Source: Mahella australiensis 50-1 BON (GTDB lineage: Bacteria; Bacillota; Clostridia; Mahellales; Mahellaceae). Taken from it: a DNA stretch of 64,000 nucleotides. The notes under the pieces are model-generated. The model saw only the letters and a program-made list of their open reading frames with translations. It did not search any database and had not been told where the DNA came from. The position numbers were made by a program, and so were the translations under genes. The stretch lies in contig NC_015520.1 in NCBI RefSeq assembly GCF_000213255.1, positions 558,001-622,000 on the forward strand, in the 5' to 3' direction. The first letter of the stretch is position 1; each line of letters begins with the position of its first letter. Below, one piece after another: positions 43,437-52,750 of the stretch.

Positions 43437-43949
43437 ATGACTAAGAAGCAACAACGGTTTGTTGAAGAATACTTAATCGATTTGAATGCAACACAAGCCG
43501 CGATTCGGGCGGGATATTCAGTTAATACAGCTAATGAACAAGGTGCAAGGTTGTTAGCAAATGTTAGCATTTCTAAAGCAATAGAAAAAGCACTTGCCGA
43601 ACGGTCAAAAAGAACTGGTGTTAGTCAAGACAGAATTATCTGTGAACTTGCGAAAATTGCATTTGTCAATGCAGCCGATGTTATCAATATGGATGATGCC
43701 ATGGTCCGCGACGACGCTAACCGAGAAGATACCGCAGCCATCGCCAGCGTAAAGGCTAAAATGGTGCCTACCGAAACAGGCGAGATCGTGGAACGAGAGG
43801 TTAGGATGTATGACAAACTCAAGGCATTAGAGCTCTTGGGCAAGCACCTCGGTATGTTTAAGGATAAAGTCGATGTAAACCTTGATATAAACTTAGCAGA
43901 TATTTTGAAACAAGCGTGGGGGCAAAAAGCAGAGGATAAAAATGGATGA
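43437..43949 (+). CDS. Terminase small subunit
   Basis: This 170-residue protein starts with KKQQRFVEEYLIDLNATQAA and AGYS...A..QGARLLAN, the helix-turn-helix of the terminase_2 family (XtmA/TerS). It binds the packaging site. The start is the ATG at 43437, after GAGGTGG; upstream in-frame extensions cross hairpins and are not coding. It overlaps terL by eight bases. Confidence 0.92.
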   Translation: MTKKQQRFVEEYLIDLNATQAAIRAGYSVNTANEQGARLLANVSISKAIEKALAERSKRTGVSQDRIICELAKIAFVNAADVINMDDAMVRDDANREDTAAIASVKAKMVPTETGEIVEREVRMYDKLKALELLGKHLGMFKDKVDVNLDINLADILKQAWGQKAEDKNG

Positions 43950-45327
43950 GTTAGTCCAGGGAATGGTTCAATACATTAAAAGGCCTGTGCTATTTGTCAG
44001 AAATGTACTTCATGCTGAGCCGGATGATTGGCAGGCAGAAACACTGCAGGCTCTGGCGGATAACCCAAGAGTAGCTGTAAGGTCAGGCCATGGCGTCGGC
44101 AAGACAGCGCTTGAAGCATGGGCACTTCTATGGTTTTTATTCACAAGGCCATATCCAAAGATACCATGTACAGCGCCAACAAGAGAACAACTGCATGACA
44201 TACTATGGGCGGAAGCGTCGAAATGGCTTGAGAGAGCGCCGGCCTTAAAACCATACTTCGAGTGGCAGAAAACAAGAATTGTCCAAAAGCAATATCCGGG
44301 GCGTTGGTTTGCAACAGCCAGAACGAGTAATAAACCAGAGAATATGGCGGGGTTCCATGAAGAACACCTGCTTTTTATTATAGATGAGGCCTCTGGTATT
44401 GCTGATAACATATTTGAGACCATAGAAGGTGCGCTTACAACGTCAGACGCAAAGCTGCTGATGTGCGGCAATCCGACCAAGAACAGCGGTGTATTCCATG
44501 ATGCATTTTTCAAAGACAGGTCCTTATATTGGACAAGAAAAGTATCATGCCTTGATAGCCAAAGGGTTACGCTAGAATATGCGGAGAGGCTGAAACGAAA
44601 ATACCATGAGGATAGCGATGTATATCGTGTCCGTGTCCTCGGCGAGTTCCCCAAAGCCGAACCTGATACATTTATATCGCTGGATATTGTGGAGGCGGCC
44701 ACAATGCGAGATGTGGAGCCTGATGGCGTTTTAGAAATAGGTGTGGATGTCGCAAGATTCGGTGATGATGAAACGGTATTAGCTGCAAGAGCAGGATTAA
44801 AGTTGGTATATCTCAAAGCATACACCAAACAGGATACAATGACTACGGCAGGTTATGCCATAGCGCTAGCGAAGGACCTTATGAAAGAATGCGGCAAGCC
44901 AAAATGCACCATAAAAATTGATGATGATGGCGTCGGCGGCGGTGTTACGGACCGGTGCCGCGAAGTTGTGAGGGAAGAAAAGCTTTATATAGATGTAATT
45001 GATTGCCACAACGGAGGAGCGCCGGAAGATAAAGAGCACTACGAGAATTGGGGCACTGAAGCTTGGGCTTATTTACGAGATTTGTTACAAGATGAGCAAG
45101 CAGAATTGATTAATGACGAAGACCTCATCGGTCAGTTAACGACAAGGAAATATCGCATTACAAGCAAAGGCAAGATTGCATTAGAAAGCAAGGATGAAAT
45201 GAAGAGGCGAGGACTGATGTCGCCTGACCGTGCCGATGCGGTGGTTTTGGCATATGCAAAAGCTACTGCGGGCAATTATGACCCAGCAGCTATAAACATA
45301 TTAAAGGGTGTGAGGATATATGGCTAA
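43942..45327 (+). CDS. Terminase large subunit
   Basis: This 461-residue packaging motor has Walker A RSGHGVGKTALEAW near residue 49, Walker B LLFIIDEASGI near 150, and a C-terminal nuclease domain (GVDVARFGDDETV near 265, DDDGVGGGVTD near 330). It pumps DNA into the prohead. It overlaps the portal gene by eight bases. Confidence 0.92.
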   Translation: MDELVQGMVQYIKRPVLFVRNVLHAEPDDWQAETLQALADNPRVAVRSGHGVGKTALEAWALLWFLFTRPYPKIPCTAPTREQLHDILWAEASKWLERAPALKPYFEWQKTRIVQKQYPGRWFATARTSNKPENMAGFHEEHLLFIIDEASGIADNIFETIEGALTTSDAKLLMCGNPTKNSGVFHDAFFKDRSLYWTRKVSCLDSQRVTLEYAERLKRKYHEDSDVYRVRVLGEFPKAEPDTFISLDIVEAATMRDVEPDGVLEIGVDVARFGDDETVLAARAGLKLVYLKAYTKQDTMTTAGYAIALAKDLMKECGKPKCTIKIDDDGVGGGVTDRCREVVREEKLYIDVIDCHNGGAPEDKEHYENWGTEAWAYLRDLLQDEQAELINDEDLIGQLTTRKYRITSKGKIALESKDEMKRRGLMSPDRADAVVLAYAKATAGNYDPAAINILKGVRIYG

Positions 45328-46831
45328 ACCCAGGTGGCTTAATTGGGCTACAGGTGAAATATCAAAATTAAGAGATTTATTCAGCTTTACTGGTTGGAGA
45401 TTATACACTGGGACTTACACGACAGCGTACAAGCTGGATTCAAGCCGAGTAGATTACAACAAGGCAAGAGAACTGTATAACAATACAAATGATGCATATA
45501 AGCTTGGCGCCGGGTTTGCAAAGCCGATAATCAATACTGCTGTGGCTTTCATGGGCGTGCCGCAGTTCCGCAGCGAAGATGAGGATGCGCAGGCCGTGTT
45601 GGATGATTTTTTTGGCGACAATGTTAGCCGTATGCAGCAGGTGCACCGTAATGCTATGCGGGATGGAGACTGTTTTGTGTGGGTTACGAGGGAAGAAACA
45701 GGGGAGGCAGCCTTATATCCTGAAGCAAAAACGAGGCTTAATTTTAATATTATTCCTCCAGAACAGGTGGTACAAATAATAAGGAGCCCGATTACTGGGT
45801 TAGTACTTGAATATGTGCTTAAGGCTGAACATATATGGTTAGATGAGAATGACAATACTCGTCGATGCATCGTTACACAGCATATCAGCAAAGAACGGCG
45901 ATTAGTGCAGATAACCGGAGATATGCCACCAGATGTGCAGCCAGGTGAAGAAAAAAATCCTTGGGGATTCATTCCTATCGTTCATTTTAAGAATGAGGGA
46001 GACGAAACAAGGGAGTTTGGTCAATCGGATCTGGAACCGGTCGAACCGTTCTTAAAAGCGTATCATGACGTCATGCTACACGCTATGCAGGGTAGCAAGA
46101 TGCATTCAACGCCACGACTGAAGCTTAAGCTTAAAGATGTTTCACGATTTTTAGCAAATAATTTTGGCATTACAGATCCGGCAGACTTTGCAGCAAAAGG
46201 AGGAACAATCAACCTTGACGGCCACGAACTTTTAATATTCCAAGATGAAGAAGACGCTGGATTTATAGAGGTTAATTCGGCTATAGGAGATGCGAAGGAT
46301 TTATTGCAGCTCCTTTTTTATTGCATCGTTGATACTTCGGAAACACCGGAATTCTCTTTTGGTGTTCATACGCCAAGCAGTCTTTCGTCCGTCAAAGAAC
46401 AGATGCCTATATTGGTGCGTAGGATTGCAAGGAAGAGGGAACACTTTACCGAGGCATGGCAGAGATTGGCTCGAATCGTATTGGCCATGACTGCCCAGGC
46501 TGAAGGTAAGAAATTCTCAACATATGCAACAACACTCGAATGGGACGATATAGATCCGAGAGATGGTAAAGATGTAGCCGAAGAGCTGAATTCGGTATCG
46601 CAGGCTCTTAACACAGCAATCCAGGGAGGATTTATAAGCATCCAGGCAGCGACTGATTTTCTCAAGAACTACATTACGACGATGCATGACTTTATCAGCG
46701 ATGATCCCGAAATACCGGGTGAACGCGAGAGGATAATACAAGACAGGATAATGCAGGCGAGGCTGGAAGATGGACAATTATTACAAGATGAAAAGAATGT
46801 AATAGACAATATAATAAATAGGCAGGTGTAA
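45320..46831 (+). CDS. Phage portal protein
   Basis: This 503-residue protein fits the SPP1 gp6-like portal family: an N-terminal wing with YNKARELYNNTNDAYKLGAG, a middle with IPIVHFKNEGD, HDVMLHAMQGSKMHSTPRLK, and a C-terminal helical crown. It forms the dodecameric DNA gate. Order terL-portal-MuF is standard. Confidence 0.9.
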   Translation: MAKPRWLNWATGEISKLRDLFSFTGWRLYTGTYTTAYKLDSSRVDYNKARELYNNTNDAYKLGAGFAKPIINTAVAFMGVPQFRSEDEDAQAVLDDFFGDNVSRMQQVHRNAMRDGDCFVWVTREETGEAALYPEAKTRLNFNIIPPEQVVQIIRSPITGLVLEYVLKAEHIWLDENDNTRRCIVTQHISKERRLVQITGDMPPDVQPGEEKNPWGFIPIVHFKNEGDETREFGQSDLEPVEPFLKAYHDVMLHAMQGSKMHSTPRLKLKLKDVSRFLANNFGITDPADFAAKGGTINLDGHELLIFQDEEDAGFIEVNSAIGDAKDLLQLLFYCIVDTSETPEFSFGVHTPSSLSSVKEQMPILVRRIARKREHFTEAWQRLARIVLAMTAQAEGKKFSTYATTLEWDDIDPRDGKDVAEELNSVSQALNTAIQGGFISIQAATDFLKNYITTMHDFISDDPEIPGERERIIQDRIMQARLEDGQLLQDEKNVIDNIINRQV

Positions 46832-46834
46832 TAA

Positions 46835-48514
46835 ATGAGCCTGTCGGGAGAGAATGCGAGAAGAATTGTCAAAGAGATACAAGATACAGCCGGTGATTAT
46901 GGCAAATGGGCACTGGAGGCGAGAAAGCAATATGTAGATTTGAGATTGCGCCAGGATATAGAGATACGCAATCTTTATATCAGGTCTGCTGACAGGGTAG
47001 CAGAACAGATACGTTCCTACAATGCTAAAGGTTCAGGTTATTTATATAAACGGCATCTGCAGGAGCTTGAAGTTTCACTTCGGCAAGAGGCTGAAAGAAT
47101 AGCCGGCGATCTCACAACGAAAATGGAAGAATACACGCAAAAATCGGCGGCGGCTGGGAGCGGATACTCAAAAGCAGTGTTATTTGATTTGGTTAAACAA
47201 GCCGGAGTGGATAATATTATCACTGAGGCCGGTATGCAGAAATTATTCGGCAGAGTTAATACACAAGCAGTTGAGGCAATATGGGCAAGGACAAAAAACG
47301 GGATGAAGCTATCAGATCGCATATGGGAAACTAGTGGAAAATCCAGAGACACAATCCGCGATCTCATACAGGAATCGGTTGCAACAGGCCAAGATGCAGT
47401 CAAAACCGCCAGAATGTTGGAAAGATACGTTCGAGGTGGTGCAAACACATTAGCTGCTGAATATCCCAACATGATGAAACGAATGAAGGGAAGAATACCT
47501 AAGGACATATCATATGAGGCATTGCGTTTAGCGAGAACAGAAACAACGGCAGCGTTTGGAGAAGGCACGATATCAGCGGCCAGAGTCACACCAAGCTATA
47601 AGGGGATGAAATGGATATTAAGCAAAGCGCATCCATTGGAGGACATATGCGATACGCTTGCTACAGCAGATGGCTGGGGGTTAGGGCCTGGAGTATATCC
47701 TCCAGGTGAAGAGCCAATTTATCCAGCACATCCTAATGACTTGTGTGTTTTGGTACCAGTACATGAACAACCGGAGGATTTTGTTAAAAGGCTAAAACAA
47801 TGGGTTAATGTCCCTGATAGTGAGCCTGATATTGAGAAGTGGTATAATGATATATATAAAGTTGGAGCAAAAACAGGTAAATCTGTTGCGGCAGGAAAGA
47901 CGAAAGATTTTACACCAGATGAAATAGCTGGTATAAAACGTGGCAAACCGATGACGAGAGATGAAGCTGACAAAGGCAGGCCAAATCCTAATTATGAATT
48001 GAACGAAGCGTATAAATCGAATTGCCAATCCTGCGTTGTATCTTACGAAGCAAGACTACGAGGCTATGATGTTATGGCAAGGCCATATGGAGCAGATGAT
48101 ATAATGGATGAGCTGGCAACACATACTAATTTGGCATGGATTGATCCAGTAACCGGGAAACATCCGGAATATATATACGATGACAAAATAGACACAGCTA
48201 AAAAGTTTTTAAAATTTCTCGAAGAGAATGTGGAGAAAGATAAGCGGTATACGTTGCAGTTTAGTTGGAAAGGGAAGTCAAGAATGGGTCATATAGTGAG
48301 TCTGGATAGAGATGAAAATAATTTATTACGTATATATGACCCACAATGTGGAAAAACTTATTCAGGCGATATTGTTGGAAGGTATTTGCAACAAATTAAA
48401 TATGTCCAAACAGTACAAGGCGTTAAAATGCCTACAAGGCCAAAGATCATGAGGATTGACGATAAGGAATTTAATTTAGACGTTGTGAATAGGGTACTGG
48501 AGGGAGCAAAATAA
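46835..48514 (+). CDS. MuF (SPP1 gp7-like) head protein with C-terminal papain-fold toxin domain
   Basis: Residues about 1-310 of this 559-residue protein are a phage head-morphogenesis MuF domain: helical start, LRLARTETTAAFGEGTISAA near 225, and PSYKGMKWILS...CDTLATADG...YPAHPNDLCVLVP. After a linker (about 335-380) the C-terminal 170 residues switch to NPNYELNEAYKSNCQSCVVS with C397/C400, EARLRGYDVMARP, MGHIVSLDRDE with H486 and YDPQCGKTY with D502. This Cys-His-Asp order with a DPQ motif matches papain-like (Tox-PL) polymorphic toxin domains. MuF-toxin fusions are a known class in temperate phages. A small gene abuts it without a gap and may be the immunity protein. Confidence 0.8.
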   Translation: MSLSGENARRIVKEIQDTAGDYGKWALEARKQYVDLRLRQDIEIRNLYIRSADRVAEQIRSYNAKGSGYLYKRHLQELEVSLRQEAERIAGDLTTKMEEYTQKSAAAGSGYSKAVLFDLVKQAGVDNIITEAGMQKLFGRVNTQAVEAIWARTKNGMKLSDRIWETSGKSRDTIRDLIQESVATGQDAVKTARMLERYVRGGANTLAAEYPNMMKRMKGRIPKDISYEALRLARTETTAAFGEGTISAARVTPSYKGMKWILSKAHPLEDICDTLATADGWGLGPGVYPPGEEPIYPAHPNDLCVLVPVHEQPEDFVKRLKQWVNVPDSEPDIEKWYNDIYKVGAKTGKSVAAGKTKDFTPDEIAGIKRGKPMTRDEADKGRPNPNYELNEAYKSNCQSCVVSYEARLRGYDVMARPYGADDIMDELATHTNLAWIDPVTGKHPEYIYDDKIDTAKKFLKFLEENVEKDKRYTLQFSWKGKSRMGHIVSLDRDENNLLRIYDPQCGKTYSGDIVGRYLQQIKYVQTVQGVKMPTRPKIMRIDDKEFNLDVVNRVLEGAK

Positions 48515-48739
48515 ATGGACAAAGCTGCTATAGTACAGTTTGCTAAAAGCAAAGGGTATTATGATGTAATATATAACGGCGAATGGAGAAGTTACGATGT
48601 TTATGAACCGGTATTCCAAGGAAATGAGGTACATTATGTGGGTCCGCCGCTAGCTATATTGGTGAAAGGCGACGAAATAAGGATGTCTACAGTAGAAGAG
48701 GCATTTGAAATTTTAGATGAAATGGAAACAGAAGAGTAA
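48515..48739 (+). CDS. Small acidic protein, candidate immunity protein to the MuF toxin
   Basis: This 74-residue acidic protein starts immediately after the MuF-toxin stop codon, with GAGGGAG upstream. It has a helix-strand pattern (AIVQFAKSKGYYDVIYNGEW) and a C-terminal acidic helix. No family is recognised. Position directly behind a toxin-tipped gene, small size and acidity fit an immunity protein; this is inference. Confidence 0.6.
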   Translation: MDKAAIVQFAKSKGYYDVIYNGEWRSYDVYEPVFQGNEVHYVGPPLAILVKGDEIRMSTVEEAFEILDEMETEE

Positions 48740-48752
48740 AGGAGGTGAGAGC

Positions 48753-50201
48753 TTGAAGTTTACGATATCAGAGTCCGTTTCTAATACAGCATGGAGTAAT
48801 GTAGATAAAGGCCAAATATGGAGAATACTTAAGCAAGGCATAGCTGATAAGGCTGCAGGTGTGGCAGAAGCCGTGAGAGAAGTTTATGCAGTAGTAAAAG
48901 CATCGGTGGATGATAACTTAACAGAAGCTGACTGCTGGGGGCCACACCATGAAGTAAGAGAAGATGGAACAGTGGTTTTAAATCGTGCCGGGCTTATAGC
49001 TGCAGTGGCAGCATTATCCGGCGCCAGGAGCGAACCAAATTTAACGCCTCAACAAGCAGCGGAAGCAAGGCAGCATTTGCTAAGGCATTATAAAGAACTT
49101 GAGATGCCTATACCTGCGACATTAGTCTCTGGTGAGATTGGCCAAGTGCAAGCCACAATATCAGGTGAAATAAGCATTAACGATGTGCCTCTTGCATCAT
49201 GGGCTAACCTTGATACTCTAAAGGCTGGAGATCAGGATCCACTTGAAGTAGTAGTAGAGATACCGGCTGGGAAAAGCAAAAGAGGCTGGAACTATAAACC
49301 CGAAGCGTTAAAAGCCATTGTAGGCGAGGTTATGTCTCAAGGTCTTCCGGGGTTTTTAGGGCATCAGAAGCCAGAAGATGTGGATCATGAATTTCCACCG
49401 CCGGTTACTCATTGGGTAGGTGCGAAGTGGGATCCAATAACCAACAAGGCATATTTTAGAGGCGTAATTGACAAATCAGCAGAAGACTTAAAGCGCTGGA
49501 TAAAGTCCAATGTGGTCAGGACTGTAAGCATATTCGGCATTCCGAAACTACAACAAAGCATGGGCGAAACTCAGGTAGTAGATTATCAACCCTTAAGCAT
49601 TGATTGGACACCGCTTGGAAGGGCAGGCATGCCCACAGCGGTTATTGCTGTTGGGGAAATGGATGAAATTATTAACGGAGGTGTAAAAATGAACTGGAGA
49701 GAATTAGTAACTCAACTTAAACAGGCACTAGCAAACAAGGATGTGACATTAAGTCAGGTAGTAGGCGAGATGGGCTTTACAACCCAGGACTTGGCCAACG
49801 AGGTTGAAGAAATCAAAGAGGCGTTGGCTGCTAAACAGACGCTGGGCAAAGTAAAAGAGGTATTGGCGGTGTCAGGCGAGATGGATATAATCGAAGCAGC
49901 TGGAGAAGCCAGAAAGGCGCTGGACGAGAAGGCAAAAGCAAAACATGAAAAACTCATCAATGAAGCAATCGCAGAAAAAGTTACCGGGGAAATGACGCAG
50001 GGTTTAGTCAAGAAAATGCTGCATGTTGCCGATGATGCGACTAAGGAACAGATAGTCGGAGAAATAGACGCGCTGCTTAAAGACGAAGCGTTAAAAGATA
50101 CGTTTAGCAAGCTGCACACAGACAAACCGGCTGGCATAGGCATAACCAGTGATGGTTCAAAGCCTAACGCTATGCTTATAACTAGGAAGGTGGCAATATG
50201 A
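48753..50201 (+). CDS. Head maturation protease-like protein with C-terminal scaffold
   Basis: This 482-residue protein starts with TTG after AAAGGAGGTG. An N-terminal helical domain (about 1-85) precedes a middle with GFLGHQKPEDVDHEFPPPVT, HWVGAKWDP and VVRTVSIFGIP, which could hold the histidine and serine of a prohead protease. From residue 313 a Glu/Lys-rich coiled-coil scaffold follows. An in-frame ATG at 49689, with GGAGGTG five bases upstream, would make the 170-residue scaffold alone. The protease assignment rests on position and weak motifs. Confidence 0.65.
   Translation: MKFTISESVSNTAWSNVDKGQIWRILKQGIADKAAGVAEAVREVYAVVKASVDDNLTEADCWGPHHEVREDGTVVLNRAGLIAAVAALSGARSEPNLTPQQAAEARQHLLRHYKELEMPIPATLVSGEIGQVQATISGEISINDVPLASWANLDTLKAGDQDPLEVVVEIPAGKSKRGWNYKPEALKAIVGEVMSQGLPGFLGHQKPEDVDHEFPPPVTHWVGAKWDPITNKAYFRGVIDKSAEDLKRWIKSNVVRTVSIFGIPKLQQSMGETQVVDYQPLSIDWTPLGRAGMPTAVIAVGEMDEIINGGVKMNWRELVTQLKQALANKDVTLSQVVGEMGFTTQDLANEVEEIKEALAAKQTLGKVKEVLAVSGEMDIIEAAGEARKALDEKAKAKHEKLINEAIAEKVTGEMTQGLVKKMLHVADDATKEQIVGEIDALLKDEALKDTFSKLHTDKPAGIGITSDGSKPNAMLITRKVAI
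49677..49691 (+). promoter_or_regulatory. Internal ribosome binding site and start for a nested scaffold protein
   Basis: GGAGGTG (49677-49683) lies five bases before an ATG at 49689 that is in frame with the 48753 gene. The product would be residues 313-482, exactly the coiled-coil part. This mirrors the nested C/Nu3 protease-scaffold genes of phage lambda. Confidence 0.65.
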
Positions 50202-50383
50202 GTATAGTTAGATACAACCCGCAGACGCGAACTTACGTAAGCCAGAAAAGCGATGGTACGTTTGAAACAAAGATGGTATCACGTCAAGGCATAGTCTCAA
50301 ATAGGCCACAACAGAAAGATGGACCGCAGATAATAACACAATATCAAATGACCGCTAATCAAGCGGTTAAAATTTTGCCTTAA
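50198..50383 (+). CDS. Small head-region protein
   Basis: This 61-residue basic, Gln/Thr-rich protein starts with an ATGA overlap with the protease/scaffold gene. No family is recognised; it may be a minor capsid or assembly factor. Confidence 0.6.
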   Translation: MSIVRYNPQTRTYVSQKSDGTFETKMVSRQGIVSNRPQQKDGPQIITQYQMTANQAVKILP

Positions 50384-50397
50384 GGAGGTAGTAAAAT

Positions 50398-50781
50398 ATG
50401 GGAAGAAAAGTTAGTGACGGGCTGTCTGTACGGGTAACAGTACCGGCAAGCACTGTTGTAGAGCAGGGTAAATTCTACGTTTTAGATGGCTTTTTTGGCA
50501 TGGCAATACAGTCAGTGACGACTGGCGCCGGAGAGACTGCACCTGTTATATTGAATATAGAACAGGCGGAATATGAGACGTCACAGATTACGACTGCAGA
50601 TGCCTTTAGCAAAGGCGATAAGGTGTATTGGAACGCATCAACGAAGCTGTTAACAACGCAGGCCAATGCGGATGCAAGTGGCAATCCACAGAATAGGCCA
50701 GTCGGCAGGGTTACAGTGGCGAAAGATGCTAATAACGTTATATGGTTTGTACTTGGGCCACAAGTCCAGGCACACGCTTAA
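50398..50781 (+). CDS. DUF2190-like capsid decoration protein
   Basis: This 127-residue beta-rich protein (VRVTVPASTVVEQGKFYVLD, then FSKGDKVYWNASTKLLT and PVGRVTV) matches the DUF2190 family placed before major capsid genes. It likely stabilises the head surface. AAGGAGG precedes the ATG. Confidence 0.8.
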   Translation: MGRKVSDGLSVRVTVPASTVVEQGKFYVLDGFFGMAIQSVTTGAGETAPVILNIEQAEYETSQITTADAFSKGDKVYWNASTKLLTTQANADASGNPQNRPVGRVTVAKDANNVIWFVLGPQVQAHA

Positions 50782-50800
50782 TAATCAGGAGGTGGGTTAG

Positions 50801-51844
50801 ATGAAGATAGTTAGTGTTGACACGATAAAAGAAGAAAGACGCAAAAAGACCATCGAAGAAAACGTACCGTATTTTATCGATGGCGAGATGAAGAGTGTAA
50901 CAAAAAAAATAGTTAATGGCGAAATGGAGACGTTGGAGTTTTCCAAGCCGGTTGGTGAAATGTTAACCACGCCTGCTGGATTGGACAGTATTGTACAAAA
51001 AACCGTTATGGACCTTGAACTAGGCCGCGAGGCAGTGCCGCTGCTATATGCTCCGATATATCGTACGGTAAACGACCCGAACTTTACCGAATACGTCGAC
51101 ATAGCACCATTTACACATGCTCAAGTGGTTTTCTTAGAGCATATGGAGCTTGAAGAAGTTAAGTTCGGATCCAGAAAGATAGGGCCTAAGGACACTGTCC
51201 CGATAATCACATATGCAGCAGGGATACAGTGGACGGAAGACATGATTGAGTATGATAAGACATGGCAGATAGCAGAGGCAAACAGGGCATTAGGCGAGGC
51301 ATACAACGCGTTGCTTAATCATGTCCATCTGTCCCCAATATTGAGCTACGCTTATACGGCTAAAAACCGAACAGCAGCTGACACTACAGGCGCGACGATG
51401 CTTGAGAAGCTGCGCAATACGATTAAGGCGGGGTTAATACATGCCAGCTTGGACAAGAACACAGATACCGGCACGCCCAGGAGGCCTACAATGTTATTGG
51501 CACACAGCTCACGCAGATGGGATATAGAAGAATGCTTACAGAGACTGCAGATCGGCGGAACGGTGTATCCGGCAATCAGCCAGATCGACACGCTCATATT
51601 CTACGATGGGTGGAGCACAGTAGTAGGTGAGAAGTCATATAATTATCCAGGTGTTGACCCGAATAAGGCGTATCTTATCGAACCGCAGAAATATTTCAGG
51701 GAACTTGTGAAACATGACCTGCGCATTGATGCAGGCGGTGCCGATATAACAAGACTGATTGAAAACGCCATAGTAGCAAGGGCACGCAGGGGTGTTGTAG
51801 CTTCGCCGGCGAACTCAGTCGAAGAATTAACACTGCCCAGTTAA
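50801..51844 (+). CDS. Major capsid protein
   Basis: This 347-residue protein has an N-arm with VPYFIDGEMKSVTKK, then an HK97-type core with DPNFTEYVDIAP, GPKDTVPIITYAAGIQWTED and LLAHSSRRWDIEECLQRLQI. Its position between decoration and connector genes supports the call. AGGAGGTGG precedes the ATG. Confidence 0.82.
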   Translation: MKIVSVDTIKEERRKKTIEENVPYFIDGEMKSVTKKIVNGEMETLEFSKPVGEMLTTPAGLDSIVQKTVMDLELGREAVPLLYAPIYRTVNDPNFTEYVDIAPFTHAQVVFLEHMELEEVKFGSRKIGPKDTVPIITYAAGIQWTEDMIEYDKTWQIAEANRALGEAYNALLNHVHLSPILSYAYTAKNRTAADTTGATMLEKLRNTIKAGLIHASLDKNTDTGTPRRPTMLLAHSSRRWDIEECLQRLQIGGTVYPAISQIDTLIFYDGWSTVVGEKSYNYPGVDPNKAYLIEPQKYFRELVKHDLRIDAGGADITRLIENAIVARARRGVVASPANSVEELTLPS

Positions 51845-51858
51845 GGTGGGTGATCTTT

Positions 51859-52095
51859 ATGTCAAAGTGTGAAAATTGCGCTTGGTACCCGTGGGTACCC
51901 GGCGCAGATCTCTCAATGCTGCCGGTTATGAGATGCAGCCCAAGGTTGGCAGCGAGAAGATGGACAACAGAAACAATAGCAATGGAGAACAATTGTCCAG
52001 AATTTAAGGCGGTGATAGAAAGTGACGTCAACACCGGAACTGATAACGAGGTTAAGAAAGCTCCTAAACGAGCCAATACCACCAGGCGGAAGTGA
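51859..52095 (+). CDS. Cys-rich small head protein
   Basis: This 78-residue protein starts with CENCAWYPW and has two more cysteines (MRCSP, NNCPE), a possible four-Cys zinc knuckle. The C-terminus is very basic. The start ATG at 51859 is eight bases after AAGGTGGG. Function unknown. Confidence 0.55.
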   Translation: MSKCENCAWYPWVPGADLSMLPVMRCSPRLAARRWTTETIAMENNCPEFKAVIESDVNTGTDNEVKKAPKRANTTRRK

Positions 52096-52366
52096 AGAAG
52101 ACACAAATTTTCTTGACGCAGACATTGAGACACTGCTCATGGAGGCGGCGAACATCTATTCTGCTGCAGCGGCAGGTTGGACAATGAAAGCAGGCATGTT
52201 GCAAGGGCAGATAGAAAGTTATACTGTCGGGCAGGAGCGATACGATATGACAGGCCTTAAGGACCAGCTTGAACATGCTCTTACTATGGCGCGGCAGTAT
52301 GCGGACATGGCTAAAATCTCTGGCGGAAGTATAATACTTAAGATAATGCCGCCGGAGGTGCTGTAA
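52022..52366 (+). CDS. Head-tail connector protein
   Basis: This 114-residue protein starts with GTG, overlapping the previous gene by 74 bases. Its helical pattern (ELITRLRKLLNEPIP, FLDADIETLLMEAANIYSAA, QLEHALTMARQYADM) resembles HK97 gp6 / SPP1 gp15-type adaptor proteins. Confidence 0.7.
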   Translation: MTSTPELITRLRKLLNEPIPPGGSEEDTNFLDADIETLLMEAANIYSAAAAGWTMKAGMLQGQIESYTVGQERYDMTGLKDQLEHALTMARQYADMAKISGGSIILKIMPPEVL

Positions 52367-52368
52367 AA

Positions 52369-52749
52369 ATGGATTTGGTCAATATTCGCAGACAGCACGT
52401 TACATGGGCTATAGAGCAAAATCCTACCGTAATTACGATTAAACGTACAGAAAAGATAGACGCAGGCGGATATTTTGAAGAAGTTATAAGCAATATTGGC
52501 CCTGTCACTGTTCGGATATTTCAGGCTGGCACTAGTATCCCGCAGGATATATCCACGTTGGCCGGTACGAAACAGATAGACAAAAGTTATGGTCTGCTGG
52601 CTGGCTATAGTGCTGATATTAAAGCCTGTCCAAACGTATTGGATGAATTCGATGCACCGGCAGGGCATTTCATCATCAAAGCTGTGTATCCACAGTACGT
52701 ACAAGGCCAAATAGCTGGATATCAAGCCGACTTGGAGAAGGTGAGCTAG
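52369..52749 (+). CDS. Head-closure-like protein
   Basis: This 126-residue protein begins two bases after the connector gene. IRRQHVTWAIEQNPTVITIK and beta strands ending in HFIIKAVYPQYVQGQIAGYQ give a small beta-barrel look, as in SPP1 gp16-like stopper proteins. The role is mostly from gene order. Confidence 0.6.
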   Translation: MDLVNIRRQHVTWAIEQNPTVITIKRTEKIDAGGYFEEVISNIGPVTVRIFQAGTSIPQDISTLAGTKQIDKSYGLLAGYSADIKACPNVLDEFDAPAGHFIIKAVYPQYVQGQIAGYQADLEKVS

Positions 52750-52750
52750 C

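Noticed and set aside
44010..44828. 272-codon open frame on the minus strand inside terL
   Set aside because: It is antisense to a gene with clear terminase motifs; low-complexity Ser-rich translation is typical of shadow frames.
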